In this document: positions 1 to 8,321 of the stretch, piece by piece | How positions within the stretch are numbered: position 1 is the stretch's first letter | Layout of the letters: every line of letters begins with the position of its first letter | Assembly: GCA_027452145.1 (NCBI GenBank) | Contig: DAIDHB010000474.1 | Coordinates: 1-42,083 of the forward strand | Source: Planctomycetales bacterium | Lineage (GTDB): Bacteria; Planctomycetota; Planctomycetia; Isosphaerales; Isosphaeraceae | Direction of reading: 5' to 3' | DNA: 42,083 nucleotides | The notes under the pieces: generated by a model | Databases searched by the model: none | Seen by the model: only the letters and a program-made list of their open reading frames with translations | Told to the model about the DNA's origin: nothing | Position numbers and translations under genes: made by a program

Positions 1-138
1 GCGCTGGAGGCGGCGATCATGGAGTATCTGGCGGCCCATAACGAGAATCCTCGGCCCTTCGTGTGGACCGCCGATGCCGACCTGATCCTGGATCGCGTCA
101 AGCGGGTTTGTGAGCGAATTTCCAACTCAGGACACTAG
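1..138 (+). CDS. IS630-family transposase, C-terminal fragment (cut by window edge)
   Basis: Frame 1 is open from the first base to a TAG at 136-138 and encodes the last 45 residues of a protein. The stretch IMEYLAAHNENPRPFVWTAD followed by LILDRVKRVCERI matches the typical end of IS630/Tc1-mariner-type transposases (a short helix, then NxxPxPFxWT, then a basic helix). The catalytic DDE residues would lie before the window and are not visible. The stop overlaps the stop of the convergent SIS gene by two bases, so no room is left for a right-hand terminal inverted repeat outside the CDS. The element may therefore be an immobile remnant, or its end may lie inside the neighbouring gene. Family assignment rests on a short but characteristic motif. 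Confidence 0.72.
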   Translation, partial: ALEAAIMEYLAAHNENPRPFVWTADADLILDRVKRVCERISNSGH

Positions 139-923
139 CGATACAGCACGCCCACCCGCCGCCGGTAATCGTCGTACGTTTCCTCGAAGAGCTGACGAGC
201 ACGCTCGGCTCCCAGGTGGCAGGCGGCGGTGAGGACCTTCGGAGGGGCACCGGCCTCGGTGAGCAGCCGGGCGGCCTCGGCCTTAACGAGGTTGATGATC
301 GCGCAGCCGCTGACGCTTGAAATGGGCGAGACCGGCGTTTCCAGGCCCTCGATCCAGACGGCCGAGTCGCCGGGTGGGGCCTTCTGGTCGAGCACCAGGT
401 CGGCGACCTCGTGCAGCTTCCTGCCCGACTCGTGCCGCGAGGTCGAGACCCCGGCGTGGGCCGTCGAGGTCAGCGCGGCGACCCACATCCCCAGCCGCTT
501 GGCCTCGAGGGCCACGTCGATCGTCACGGCGTTGCAGCCGCTGGTCGAGATGGCCAGCAGGCAATCCCGCGGGTCGGTCGCGAAGTTCCGCCAGAGGACC
601 GGGCCGAAGCCCTGCACGTTCTCGAGGAACATGGCCTGCCGCTGGCCGTTGGCGCCCACGACCGGGTTGTGGAAGGTCATCGATAGCTCGACGATCGGAT
701 GGAAGCCCGGGAACGAGCCATAGCGGGGGAACATCTCCTCGACGGCCATCCGCGAGTGCCCCGTGCCGAAAACGTGCACCAATCGGCCGGCGAGGATCGT
801 CGCGGCGAACCGGCCGGCCGCCTCGCGGATCGCCGGGAGCTGGGTCGCCTCGATCGCGTCGAGCGCGGACCGGGCGGCCGAAAGGTACTGCGACAGGACA
901 TCCGGTCGGCCACCCGTGCTCAT
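135..923 (-). CDS. SIS-domain phosphosugar-binding protein (UPF0309/COG4821 type)
   Basis: The 262-residue protein has a sugar-isomerase (SIS) fold. The phosphate-binding segments are visible as VHVFGTGHS (about residues 49-57) and LLAISTSGCN (122-131). The conserved SMTFHNPVVGANGQ block and the PPGDSAVWIEGLETPVSPIS segment resemble the UPF0309 family of uncharacterised SIS proteins, which are related to MurNAc-6-P etherase and GlmS isomerase domains. It probably binds a phosphorylated amino sugar; the reaction is unknown. The chosen ATG overlaps the stop of the upstream dehydrogenase gene as ATGA (920-923), indicating translational coupling. A longer in-frame start exists at 983, but its extra residues are low-complexity Gly/Ala/Arg and lie inside the neighbour. 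It is the last gene of a RidA-SDR-SIS operon. Confidence 0.85.
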   Translation of the reverse strand: MSTGGRPDVLSQYLSAARSALDAIEATQLPAIREAAGRFAATILAGRLVHVFGTGHSRMAVEEMFPRYGSFPGFHPIVELSMTFHNPVVGANGQRQAMFLENVQGFGPVLWRNFATDPRDCLLAISTSGCNAVTIDVALEAKRLGMWVAALTSTAHAGVSTSRHESGRKLHEVADLVLDQKAPPGDSAVWIEGLETPVSPISSVSGCAIINLVKAEAARLLTEAGAPPKVLTAACHLGAERARQLFEETYDDYRRRVGVLYR

Positions 924-1777
924 GGTGAAAGCGGCGCCGCCGCCGGCGCGTCCCCCTCCCGCCGCGTCCGCTCGGCGACGCACCAGCCGCCGTCGACGAC
1001 GAGCTCGGTGCCGGTCACGAACCGCGCGGCCGGCTCGCAGAGGAAGAGGGCGGCCTCGGCGACGTCCTCGGCCGTCCCGGGCCCGGCGGCGATCGGCTGG
1101 CGGGCCGCGACGTACGGGCGGATCGCCGGGTCATTGAGGGCGCGGGTGGCCATCGGGGTGTCGATCAGGCCGGGGACCAGCAGGTTGAACCGGATGCGCT
1201 CGGGGGCGTACCGCGCCGCGGCGGCGACGGTCAGAGAGCGCACGGCGCCCTTGCTGGCGGCGTAGGCGATCGTGGCAAAATGCTGGGGCGACGGCGAGCG
1301 ATCGAGCACCGAGCCGACGTTGACCACCGTGCCGCGCAGCCCGGCGGCGTCGAGCGGCTGGCGGAGCATGAACCGGACAGCCGCGCGGTTGGTGAGGAAC
1401 ACGCCCGAGGCGTTCACGGCCATCACGCGGTCCCAGCCGGCGTCGGAGCACTCGTGCAGCGGACCGTCGCCGAACTGTCGGCCGCTGATCCCGGCGACGT
1501 GCAGCAGCACGTCGATCCGCCCGCCGAGGGCGTCGATCGCCTCGCCGAAGAGGCGGGAGACCGCCGATGGCCCCGCGGCCAGGTCGACCGGGAAGTCCCA
1601 CACCGGGCCGAGCGCGGCGAGCCCGGCGATCGACGAGCGGACCGCGTCGGGCGAGTGCCCGGCGACCACGACGCGCGCTCCCTCCTCCAGAAACCGACGG
1701 GCCGAGGCCAGGCCAATGCCGCCGGTTCCCCCCACGATCAGGCAGGTTCGGCCGTCGAGCCGGCCGGGTCGTCGCAC
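920..1777 (-). CDS. Short-chain dehydrogenase/reductase (SDR), NAD(P)-dependent
   Basis: The 285-residue protein is a classical SDR. The Rossmann dinucleotide motif GGTGGIG is at residues 16-22, followed by HVAG (93-96, the NNAG-like block), N122, catalytic S156 in NVGS, and Y172/K176 in YAASK. The PG(L)IDTPM segment and the VTGTELVVDGGW ending are typical of the family. It would oxidise or reduce a hydroxyl/carbonyl substrate in the cytoplasm; the SIS and RidA neighbours hint at a sugar or amino-sugar pathway (inference). The start is GTG at 1775-1777, 19 bp after the ridA stop. The C-terminus carries an Arg/Ala/Pro-rich tail of about 20 residues beyond the normal family end, and this tail overlaps the next gene's start. 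Confidence 0.9.
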   Translation of the reverse strand: MRRPGRLDGRTCLIVGGTGGIGLASARRFLEEGARVVVAGHSPDAVRSSIAGLAALGPVWDFPVDLAAGPSAVSRLFGEAIDALGGRIDVLLHVAGISGRQFGDGPLHECSDAGWDRVMAVNASGVFLTNRAAVRFMLRQPLDAAGLRGTVVNVGSVLDRSPSPQHFATIAYAASKGAVRSLTVAAAARYAPERIRFNLLVPGLIDTPMATRALNDPAIRPYVAARQPIAAGPGTAEDVAEAALFLCEPAARFVTGTELVVDGGWCVAERTRREGDAPAAAPLSP

Positions 1778-1796
1778 GGGAGGGCTCTCCGTTCGA

Positions 1797-2294
1797 TCAC
1801 ATCAAGGAGCCCGGACCGACGGCCTCGTCCTTGACCTGGAAGATCGCCTCGATCTCCACGGCGATCCCACCGGGCAAGGCGCCCATGCCCACGGCGCTGC
1901 GGGCGCCGATCCCGGCGTCGCCGAAGACGTCCTTCATCAGGTCGGAATACCCGTTGATCACCCGGGGATGGTCGTGGAACTCGGGCGTCGAGTTGACCAT
2001 GCCCAGGGTCTTGATCAGCCGGACGACATTGTCGAGCGAGCCCAGGTGCGCACGCAGGGTCGCCAGGATCGCCAGCCCGGTCTGCCGCGCGGCCGCCTGG
2101 CCGGCGGCGATCTCCATGTTCTCGCCCAGCCGGCCGGTGATCAGCGAGCCGTCCGAGCGGTACGGGCCGTGGCCCGACACATAGAGCAGGTCCCCGTGGC
2201 GGATGGCCGTCACGTAGGTGGCCACCGGCTTGGGCGCGGGGGGCAATTCCAGCTTCAACTCGGCGATGCGGGCTTCGGCTCCCATGTCGGTCAT
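1797..2294 (-). CDS. RidA/YjgF/UK114-family protein (YjgFII-like)
   Basis: The 165-residue protein belongs to the Rid family. It has the GDLLYVSGHGPY entry strand, a GLAILATLRAHLGSLDNVVRLIK helix, and the signature GARSAVGMGALPGG followed by VEIEAI. R132 in GARSAVG aligns with the catalytic arginine (R105) of E. coli RidA, so 2-iminopropanoate-type imine deaminase activity is plausible. The larger YjgFII-like subfamily (about 150-165 residues) is less well characterised than archetypal RidA. The ATG at 2292-2294 was chosen because the residues before it are Arg/Pro-rich and unlike the family; a second ATG three codons in (2285) is also possible. It is the first gene of the operon with the SDR and SIS genes. 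Confidence 0.9.
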   Translation of the reverse strand: MTDMGAEARIAELKLELPPAPKPVATYVTAIRHGDLLYVSGHGPYRSDGSLITGRLGENMEIAAGQAAARQTGLAILATLRAHLGSLDNVVRLIKTLGMVNSTPEFHDHPRVINGYSDLMKDVFGDAGIGARSAVGMGALPGGIAVEIEAIFQVKDEAVGPGSLM

Positions 2295-2448
2295 CCTCGG
2301 GGCTGCGGCGCGGTTGGGCTCGGTCCTCGGGCGGGATCGGGGGCGCTGGGAACGTCCCCGATCTCGCCATCGACACGACACTAACGGCTGACCGCGGCCA
2401 AATCAACAGCGCGGGCGGCGCGTCGAGTCGCGCCGGCGACCCGTCGCA

Positions 2449-2859
2449 TCAGCGAGTCACAAGGGCGACTGTCAGGCCGGTGGCCAGCAAGGCCGCGAAG
2501 AGCCCCAGCACGATGGCGATGAGCTTCCAGCGCTTCGCCCTCTCCCCCTGTTGAAGGAAAAGTTCGCCGATGGCCCGGATCATCAGCGCTTCCTCCGGAT
2601 CCTCCGTCCCGTCCAGGGGAGCCTGAGATGTGCAGTTCAGTGTCAGGCCCGTCGATGTCGTCGACTGCGGTAGGATGAAACGCACCAGCCGCGCGAGCGG
2701 GCCGTTGACAGAAGGCGCGCAGCCGCAGGTGCCGGTGCAGGTGCTGGACGAGAGAAAGTAGCAACCGGCCGGGCTGTTGTAAGTGTACTGGCATAGCCCG
2801 CAGGGGGAGACCGTGATCGATTTCCCGGGTGGTACGTGCTTGTCGATTGCGCTGGCCAT
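2449..2859 (-). CDS. Small Cys-rich protein with C-terminal membrane anchor
   Basis: The 136-residue protein is of no family I recognise. Residues 1-60 contain a Cys cluster (PCGLCQY, then GCYF, then STCTGTCGCAP). The middle is Ser/Thr/Pro-rich, followed by a predicted helix (ALMIRAIGELFLQQGERAKR). The end is a single hydrophobic segment (KLIAIVLGLFAALLATGLTV) with a short ALVTR tail, suggesting a tail-anchored membrane protein. The ATG at 2857-2859 was chosen because GGAGG lies seven bases upstream; an in-frame ATG 33 bases earlier has no such site. It lies about 150 bp downstream of the kinase/FGE-like gene on the same strand. The CxC/CxxC style resembles the Cys-rich genes at 10064-10608, also beside a giant kinase. 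Confidence 0.7.
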   Translation of the reverse strand: MASAIDKHVPPGKSITVSPCGLCQYTYNSPAGCYFLSSSTCTGTCGCAPSVNGPLARLVRFILPQSTTSTGLTLNCTSQAPLDGTEDPEEALMIRAIGELFLQQGERAKRWKLIAIVLGLFAALLATGLTVALVTR

Positions 2860-3007
2860 GGGGTCCTCCAGGAACAGGATGGGAGACGTCATCGTCGTCG
2901 CGCCCGCCGCGAGGCGAGCGGAGAGACCAGGAACGAGCGGACGTCGCGCCGTCTGCGCTCAGGACGACGCGAGGAGAGAAGTGGTGCTTTCCTTCGACCC
3001 GAAGGCA

Positions 3008-5653
3008 TCACGGCGCAGCCTGGACAACCCGGAAACCGGAGCAGCGCCAGGTCAGCGACGGCACCTGAAAATCGAGACTCGGGTCGATGCGGGTGACGGT
3101 CAGACAGCCCTCCGGCTGGTTGAAGCTTCCTCCGCGGATCGAGGCCAGCCGGTACTCGCGGCACTCGGAGCCGCTCCCGGCCGGGCAGTCGCATTTCTCC
3201 GAATGGGGCGGGTTGCGGTTGTCGCACCATTCGACCAGGTTGCCCAGGACGTCGAAGAGGCCGAAATCGTTGGGCCGAAGCCGGCCGACTGGCTCGGCGT
3301 GGTTCTCGGTATTGCGGTTGTACCAGGCATACGAGCCCGCCGACCGGGCCGATCGGCCGAAATAGCGGTCGGTGGTCGTACCGGCCCGCGCGGCGAATTC
3401 CCACTCGGCCAGCGTGGGCAGGCGATAGCCGCGGCGTCGGGCATAGTCCGGGACCAGGACCATCGATCCGGGCGAAGGGCCGGCCTGATAGCACCACTCC
3501 GTCTTCGGCAGGCCAGCTCGTTCGCTCAGCCAGTTGCAGAAGCGTGCGGCCCGGACGAACGAGACGGCGCAGGCCGGCGAGCCCTCGTCGCGCGGCAGCT
3601 CTCCGTGGTAGGGCTCGACCCTTGCCAGGAAGTCGGGTTCGAATTGAAGATACGCCGCGAGGGTGACCTCGGTCGTGGCGACCGCCAGCCGTCGCGTCTT
3701 CGCGCCGGGCTCGGGCGCGACGGGGCCGATGATCGCGAGCGTCTGACCGAACGCGTCGACGAGCCAACCTCGGCCGCCCGGAGGCCGGCCGGCGAGATCG
3801 GCGTCGATCCGCTTTCGATCGGATCCCCGGCCCCAGCGGCGGAGCAGGTAGGCGAGGCTTCCATGGACCCCGGGGTCGGGATCGTCGCGGTAGAGCACCT
3901 CGAGCCGATCGATCCGGCCCGGTTCGATCTCGGCCGGCGGCCGGCCGGCGTCGTCGCGCTCGGCCAGCACCTGGATCAGGGCCCGGCGGACGGCGGGATT
4001 GGACTCGATGTTGATCCGGTCCACCAGGATCCTCGGGTCGATCCGCGAACCCACCAGCCAGTCCATCAGCTCGACCCGGCGGTCCGGGTCGTCGACGGCG
4101 CCCAGGATCGCCCAGGCAGGCACGGCCTCGGCGATGGCCTCGTGACTTCCGGCGCCGTCGAGGTTGATCAGGGCCGCCGCGGCGCGGGTCCGGCGCTCCG
4201 AGGTCGATCCCTCGGCCTCCATCGCGGCGCGGAGTCGTGCCGCGGCGGCCGCCCGGTGCGGACGTAGCCCCTCGACGATCGCCCGGTGCTCGTCGGGCGC
4301 GCACTCCAGCAGCCGGTCGACCAGCTCGACCGACCGGGACGGCTCGGACGGAAGCAGGGCCAGGAGGAGTCGGGTCCGCACCTCCGGGTCGAGCGCCTCG
4401 TCGGCGAGCGGGGCGTGGAGCAAATCCCGGGCGCGGGCGGGCATCTCGCGGATCCTGCGATCGAGGTTCTTCCAGGACGTCGCCGGCAGGTCGCGGGCGA
4501 ACGCCGATGCCAGCTCGCGGTCACGGTGATCCAGCCGGATCGCGAAGACCGCCGCCAGCAGCACCGTGACGATCGCCAGCCCGGCAGCGGCCGCCCGCCA
4601 GGGCGAGCGGCGGACCCAGCGGACCGCCCGTTGCCACCGGCTGCACTCGACCACTCCTGTCGGCTCGCCGTCGAGATACCGCCGCAGCGCCACCGCGACG
4701 GCCCCCGCCGACTCGAACCGCTGCGACGGGTGCTTCTCGAGGCACTTCAGGCAGATCGCCTTCAGCTCCCGCGGGACGGCGCGGTCGCGGTGGTGCGGCC
4801 ATCGGGGCTCGTCGTGGATGACCCGCCGCAGCACGGCCGCCGCCGGACCCGTACCGAACGGCGGCTGGCCCGTCAGCAGCGTCATCAGCGTCGCGCCCAG
4901 CCCGTAGATGTCGACCGACGTCCCCACCTGGCGGTCGCCGCGCGCCTGCTCGGGTGCCATGTACTCGGCCGTCCCCAGCGGCCGGCCCGCCGTGCTGGTC
5001 GTGTCGGTCGCTTCCAGCGACTTGCACAGGCCCAGGTCGATCAGGCACGGGCGGCCGTCGGCGTCGACCATGATGTTCGACGGCTTCAGGTCGCGGTGGA
5101 CGATCTTCCGATCGTGCGCGTACTGGACCGCCCGCGCGATCGGCTCGATGTAGGCCGCCGCTTGCCGCGGCTCCATCGGGCCGTCCTTGCGCAGCAACCC
5201 GGCCAGGCTCGGGCCTCGGATCAGCCGCATCGAGAAATACACCACGCCGTCGATGCGCCCCGCGTCATAGATCGGCACGATGTGGTCGTGCTCGAGCTGC
5301 CCCAGGGCCTGGGCCTCGTTGCGGAACCGCGCCTCGGCCCGCTGGTCCTCGCCCGCGGTCGAGTCGCCCCACCACTCGGCCTTGATCAGCTTGAGGGCCA
5401 CCGGCTTTTGCAAACTCTTGTGAATCGCACGGTAGACGGCCCCCATCCCGCCGGAACCCAACTTGTCCAGGATGATGTAATCGCCCAGCGTCCGGCCCAC
5501 CGCCCCATCCACCGAGGGGAACTCGCCGGGCGGCATGGCATCGCACGTCGATGCGCCCGGATCGGCGCCCCGGAACGCGGCGTCGCTCGACCACTCTGTC
5601 CGTCCGGAGCTCGAGGAGGGGGCTTCGCGAATGCTCGAAGACGGTCCACTCAT
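3008..5653 (-). CDS. Ser/Thr protein kinase fused to C-terminal FGE-sulfatase-like domain
   Basis: The 881-residue protein has three parts. A PknB-like kinase domain spans roughly residues 58-330: Gly-rich loop GSGGMG 66-71, Lys88 in VALKLIK, HRDLKPSN 186-193, and APE in YMAPEQ at about 231-236. The metal-binding DFG is DLG (206-208). A transmembrane segment follows at about 353-373 (AAAAGLAIVTVLLAAVFAIR). A helical stretch then leads to an FGE/SUMF1-like C-type-lectin-fold domain (about 660-881: TTEVTLAAYLQF, GYRLPTLAEWEFAARAGT, NDFGLFDVLGNLVEWC, RGGSFNQPEG, GFRVVQ). The paired active-site cysteines of true formylglycine-generating enzymes are not evident (GGSFNQPEGC then TWRC), so I expect a binding or sensor role. 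The ATG at 5651-5653 is one option; another in-frame ATG lies at 5536. Confidence 0.9.
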   Translation of the reverse strand: MSGPSSSIREAPSSSSGRTEWSSDAAFRGADPGASTCDAMPPGEFPSVDGAVGRTLGDYIILDKLGSGGMGAVYRAIHKSLQKPVALKLIKAEWWGDSTAGEDQRAEARFRNEAQALGQLEHDHIVPIYDAGRIDGVVYFSMRLIRGPSLAGLLRKDGPMEPRQAAAYIEPIARAVQYAHDRKIVHRDLKPSNIMVDADGRPCLIDLGLCKSLEATDTTSTAGRPLGTAEYMAPEQARGDRQVGTSVDIYGLGATLMTLLTGQPPFGTGPAAAVLRRVIHDEPRWPHHRDRAVPRELKAICLKCLEKHPSQRFESAGAVAVALRRYLDGEPTGVVECSRWQRAVRWVRRSPWRAAAAGLAIVTVLLAAVFAIRLDHRDRELASAFARDLPATSWKNLDRRIREMPARARDLLHAPLADEALDPEVRTRLLLALLPSEPSRSVELVDRLLECAPDEHRAIVEGLRPHRAAAAARLRAAMEAEGSTSERRTRAAAALINLDGAGSHEAIAEAVPAWAILGAVDDPDRRVELMDWLVGSRIDPRILVDRINIESNPAVRRALIQVLAERDDAGRPPAEIEPGRIDRLEVLYRDDPDPGVHGSLAYLLRRWGRGSDRKRIDADLAGRPPGGRGWLVDAFGQTLAIIGPVAPEPGAKTRRLAVATTEVTLAAYLQFEPDFLARVEPYHGELPRDEGSPACAVSFVRAARFCNWLSERAGLPKTEWCYQAGPSPGSMVLVPDYARRRGYRLPTLAEWEFAARAGTTTDRYFGRSARSAGSYAWYNRNTENHAEPVGRLRPNDFGLFDVLGNLVEWCDNRNPPHSEKCDCPAGSGSECREYRLASIRGGSFNQPEGCLTVTRIDPSLDFQVPSLTWRCSGFRVVQAAP

Positions 5654-5876
5654 GGGTCACGGCCCTCGTCGGAAGGTCCTTGCCATTGCATCGCCGTCAA
5701 CCGCCGTCATGATCGCGCCCACGCCTCAAACATATCAGGATCGCCCGCGAAAGACGAGCCCCTGCCCCGGCCGCACGCGGCGGTCCGGCTCGCACGGCGG
5801 GGCCGCGGTCGGTACGATGGTCGCTGTGGCCGATTGCGGGCGATCGCCCGCGGAACCGACCGTGAGACACCCCGAT

Positions 5877-6770
5877 ATGAGCCGTCCGCCTCGCCCGTTC
5901 GCCGTCGCCCTGGTCCAGATGCGCTGTTCCGAGGACCCCGCCGACAACCTCGACCGCGCCTGCGCCCACCTTCGCGAGGCGGCCCGCCAGGGCGCCCAGG
6001 TCGCCTGCCTGCCCGAGCTGTTCCGAACCCAGTATTTTTGCCAGGTCGAGGACGCCCGCCGATTCGACCTCGCCGAGCCGATCCCCGGCCCGACCACCGA
6101 GTCCCTGGCCGCCGTCGCCCGCGAGACCGGCATGGTCGTCGTCGGCTCGGTCTTCGAGCGGCGCACGGCCGGCGTCTACCACAACACGGCCATCGTGCTC
6201 GACGCCGACGGCTCGCTCGTCGGCCGCTATCGCAAGATGCACATCCCCGATGACCCGCTGTATTTCGAGAAGTACTATTTCACCCCCGGCGACCTGGGCT
6301 TCCAGGCGTTCGAGACCCGCCACGCCCGCGTCGGCACGCTGGTTTGCTGGGACCAGTGGTATCCCGAGGCCGCCCGCCTGACCGCCCTCCGTGGCGCCGA
6401 GATTTTGTTCTACCCCACCGCGATCGGCTGGCACCCCGCCGAGAAGGAGGAGTTCGGCGCCGCGCAGTCCTCGGCCTGGGAGACGATCCAGCGGGCGCAC
6501 GCCATCGCCAACGGGGTCTACGTCGCGGCCGTCAACCGGATCGGCCACGAGGGGCCCTCCGGCGGCGGCCTGGAGTTCTGGGGCGGCTCGTTCCTCGCCG
6601 ATCCCTTCGGCCGGGTGATCGCCCGCGCCGGCCGCGAGACCGAGGAGGTCCTGGTCGCGACCTGCGACCCGCGCGTCCAGGAGGAGACCCGCCGCAACTG
6701 GCCTTTCCTCCGCGACCGGCGGATCGATGCCTACGCGCCGATCACCCAGCGATTCCTCGACGGCGCCTGA
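5877..6770 (+). CDS. aguB: N-carbamoylputrescine amidase-type carbon-nitrogen hydrolase
   Basis: The 297-residue protein is a nitrilase-superfamily amidase of family length. The Glu-Lys-Cys triad is visible: E47 in CLPELF, K120 in RYRKMHIP, and C157 in VCWDQWYPEAARL. The segment DDPLYFEKYYFTPGDLGF and the GGSFLADPFGRV block match the AguB branch, which hydrolyses N-carbamoylputrescine to putrescine, CO2 and ammonia in the agmatine route. No agmatine deiminase (AguA) gene is next to it in this window, so the substrate is inferred from similarity only. The start is ATG at 5877; an in-frame GTG five codons earlier (5862) is possible. It is divergent from the kinase gene and about 147 bp upstream of the histidine kinase. 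Confidence 0.88.
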   Translation: MSRPPRPFAVALVQMRCSEDPADNLDRACAHLREAARQGAQVACLPELFRTQYFCQVEDARRFDLAEPIPGPTTESLAAVARETGMVVVGSVFERRTAGVYHNTAIVLDADGSLVGRYRKMHIPDDPLYFEKYYFTPGDLGFQAFETRHARVGTLVCWDQWYPEAARLTALRGAEILFYPTAIGWHPAEKEEFGAAQSSAWETIQRAHAIANGVYVAAVNRIGHEGPSGGGLEFWGGSFLADPFGRVIARAGRETEEVLVATCDPRVQEETRRNWPFLRDRRIDAYAPITQRFLDGA

Positions 6771-6829
6771 CGGCCCCAAGCCGCGGATGGTCGGCCGGCT
6801 CATCCCTGCCTGACCTGAACCCGATCGAC

Positions 6830-6835
6830 TATAAT
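6830..6835 (+). promoter_or_regulatory. Candidate -10 box for the two-component operon
   Basis: A perfect TATAAT lies 83 bp upstream of the histidine kinase ATG in an otherwise GC-rich stretch (ACTATAATAATGATG). No good -35 is visible; the best approximations around 6807-6815 (TGCCTG, CTGACC) are poor. Read as a housekeeping-sigma promoter for 6918-9736, or possibly an extended AT-rich start region. Confidence 0.45.
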
Positions 6836-6917
6836 AATGATGAGCGGTCCTGATCGGTTGGGCCGTCTCGCCGGGTACGAGCCCCTTTCTCCTGTCCCTA
6901 GCCCCTGAGAACGATCG

Positions 6918-8321
6918 ATGGCGGAGGTCACCGAACGGTCGCGCTGGGAGCTGGCGGCCGAGTCGACCGTGGTGAAGCTCCGCTGGTTCGGCGTCATCGT
7001 GGGGTACATCCTGGTCCAGACCCGGACCGGGCTGCACGACCCCTGGGCGGTACGCGCGTTCCTCGCGCTGGGCGCCGGATACGCCGCGCTCGACCTGGCC
7101 TTCTGGATGAAGGGCCGGGTGATCCTCAAGGGCTCGCCGCTTTTGGTCTCGCTGCTCGAGTCGGTCTTCATCGCGCTACTGTGCTACCACGACACCGGGC
7201 TCGATAGCCCGTTTCGATGGTATTACCTGCTGTCGTTGATCTGCATGTCGATCACCAACGTGGCGGCGGTGGCCTGGTGGACGCTGGGATTCCACACCGT
7301 CAGCCTGCTGGGATTGGCATGGGTGCTGGGGGCGACCGGACAGCCGATGCACGTCCCCATGCTGACGCTGACGATCATGGCCTGGGTCACCTGGGCGAGC
7401 TCGTCCCTGGCGGGCCTGCTCCGCGCTGCCGGCGAGGAATTCGCCCGGCTCAACGGCGAGCTGGCCGCCGCCCGTGAAGACCTGGAGCGCCGGGTCGAGG
7501 AGCGCACCAGCGCCCTGCGGGCCTCGCAGGCGCGGGTGATCCAGCAGGAGAAGATGGCCGCGTTCGGACTGCTCGCCGCGGGGATCGCGCACGAGGTCGG
7601 CAACCCGCTGGCGGCGCTCAGCTCCCTGGTGCAGATGCTCCAGCGCCGCGGGCCGGACGCGTACACCGCCGCGAAGCTCGAGCTGGCCGGCCGGCAGTTG
7701 CAGCGGATCGAGAGAACCGTCCGTGAGCTGGTCGACTTCTCGCGGCCGGCCTCGAGCAACCTTGGGCGCGTCCGCGTGGCCGAGGTCGTCGAGGAGGCCC
7801 TGGGCATCGCCAAGTACTACCAGCGCACCAAGCAGCGCTCGATCACGACCGCGATCCCCGCCGAGCTGCCCACGGTCACGGCGGTGCGCGACCATCTCAC
7901 CCAGGTCGTGCTCAACCTGGTACTCAACGCCATCGACGCGACCGAGGACCAGGGGACCGTGCACCTGGAGGCGTGCGTCGACGGGCCGTGGCTCGTCCTG
8001 AGCGTCGAGGACGACGGCCGCGGCATCGCGCCGGGCGACCGCGGCCGGATGTTTCAGCACTTCTTCACCACCAAGCCCCACGGCACCGGGCTGGGGCTGT
8101 TCGTCAGCCGGCAGATCCTCGAGGACGTCGCCGGCCGGCTCGACTACTGCTCCGAGCCCGGCGAGGGCTCGACGTTCTTCGTCCGGATTCCGCTGGATCG
8201 CGCCTCGGACGGTCGCGAGGCACCGCCGATCCCGCCCGTCTCGCCGATTTCGATCGCGCCGCCGACTCCCGTCGCCGCGGCCGTGGGCCTCGAGCTCCAG
8301 GAGGAAGCGATTTCGCGATGA
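6918..8321 (+). CDS. Membrane sensor histidine kinase (NtrB/AtoS type)
   Basis: The 467-residue protein starts with an N-terminal membrane domain of about six hydrophobic segments (residues 20-180). A coiled coil follows (EEFARLNGELAAAREDLERR, about 172-205), then a HisKA dimerisation domain with phospho-acceptor H225 in GIAHEVGNPLAAL. The HATPase domain shows an N box (VVLNLVLNAIDAT), G1 (VEDDGRGI), and G2 (GTGLGLFVS). A Pro-rich tail ends the protein. It should autophosphorylate H225 and pass the phosphate to the regulator encoded next door. The TGA overlaps the regulator's ATG as ATGA (8318-8321). The absence of a large extracytoplasmic loop suggests sensing within the membrane or near it. 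Confidence 0.93.
   Translation: MAEVTERSRWELAAESTVVKLRWFGVIVGYILVQTRTGLHDPWAVRAFLALGAGYAALDLAFWMKGRVILKGSPLLVSLLESVFIALLCYHDTGLDSPFRWYYLLSLICMSITNVAAVAWWTLGFHTVSLLGLAWVLGATGQPMHVPMLTLTIMAWVTWASSSLAGLLRAAGEEFARLNGELAAAREDLERRVEERTSALRASQARVIQQEKMAAFGLLAAGIAHEVGNPLAALSSLVQMLQRRGPDAYTAAKLELAGRQLQRIERTVRELVDFSRPASSNLGRVRVAEVVEEALGIAKYYQRTKQRSITTAIPAELPTVTAVRDHLTQVVLNLVLNAIDATEDQGTVHLEACVDGPWLVLSVEDDGRGIAPGDRGRMFQHFFTTKPHGTGLGLFVSRQILEDVAGRLDYCSEPGEGSTFFVRIPLDRASDGREAPPIPPVSPISIAPPTPVAAAVGLELQEEAISR

Noticed and set aside
5697..7037. 446-residue minus-strand frame opposite aguB
   Set aside because: Antisense shadow; the plus-strand product has a complete nitrilase triad.
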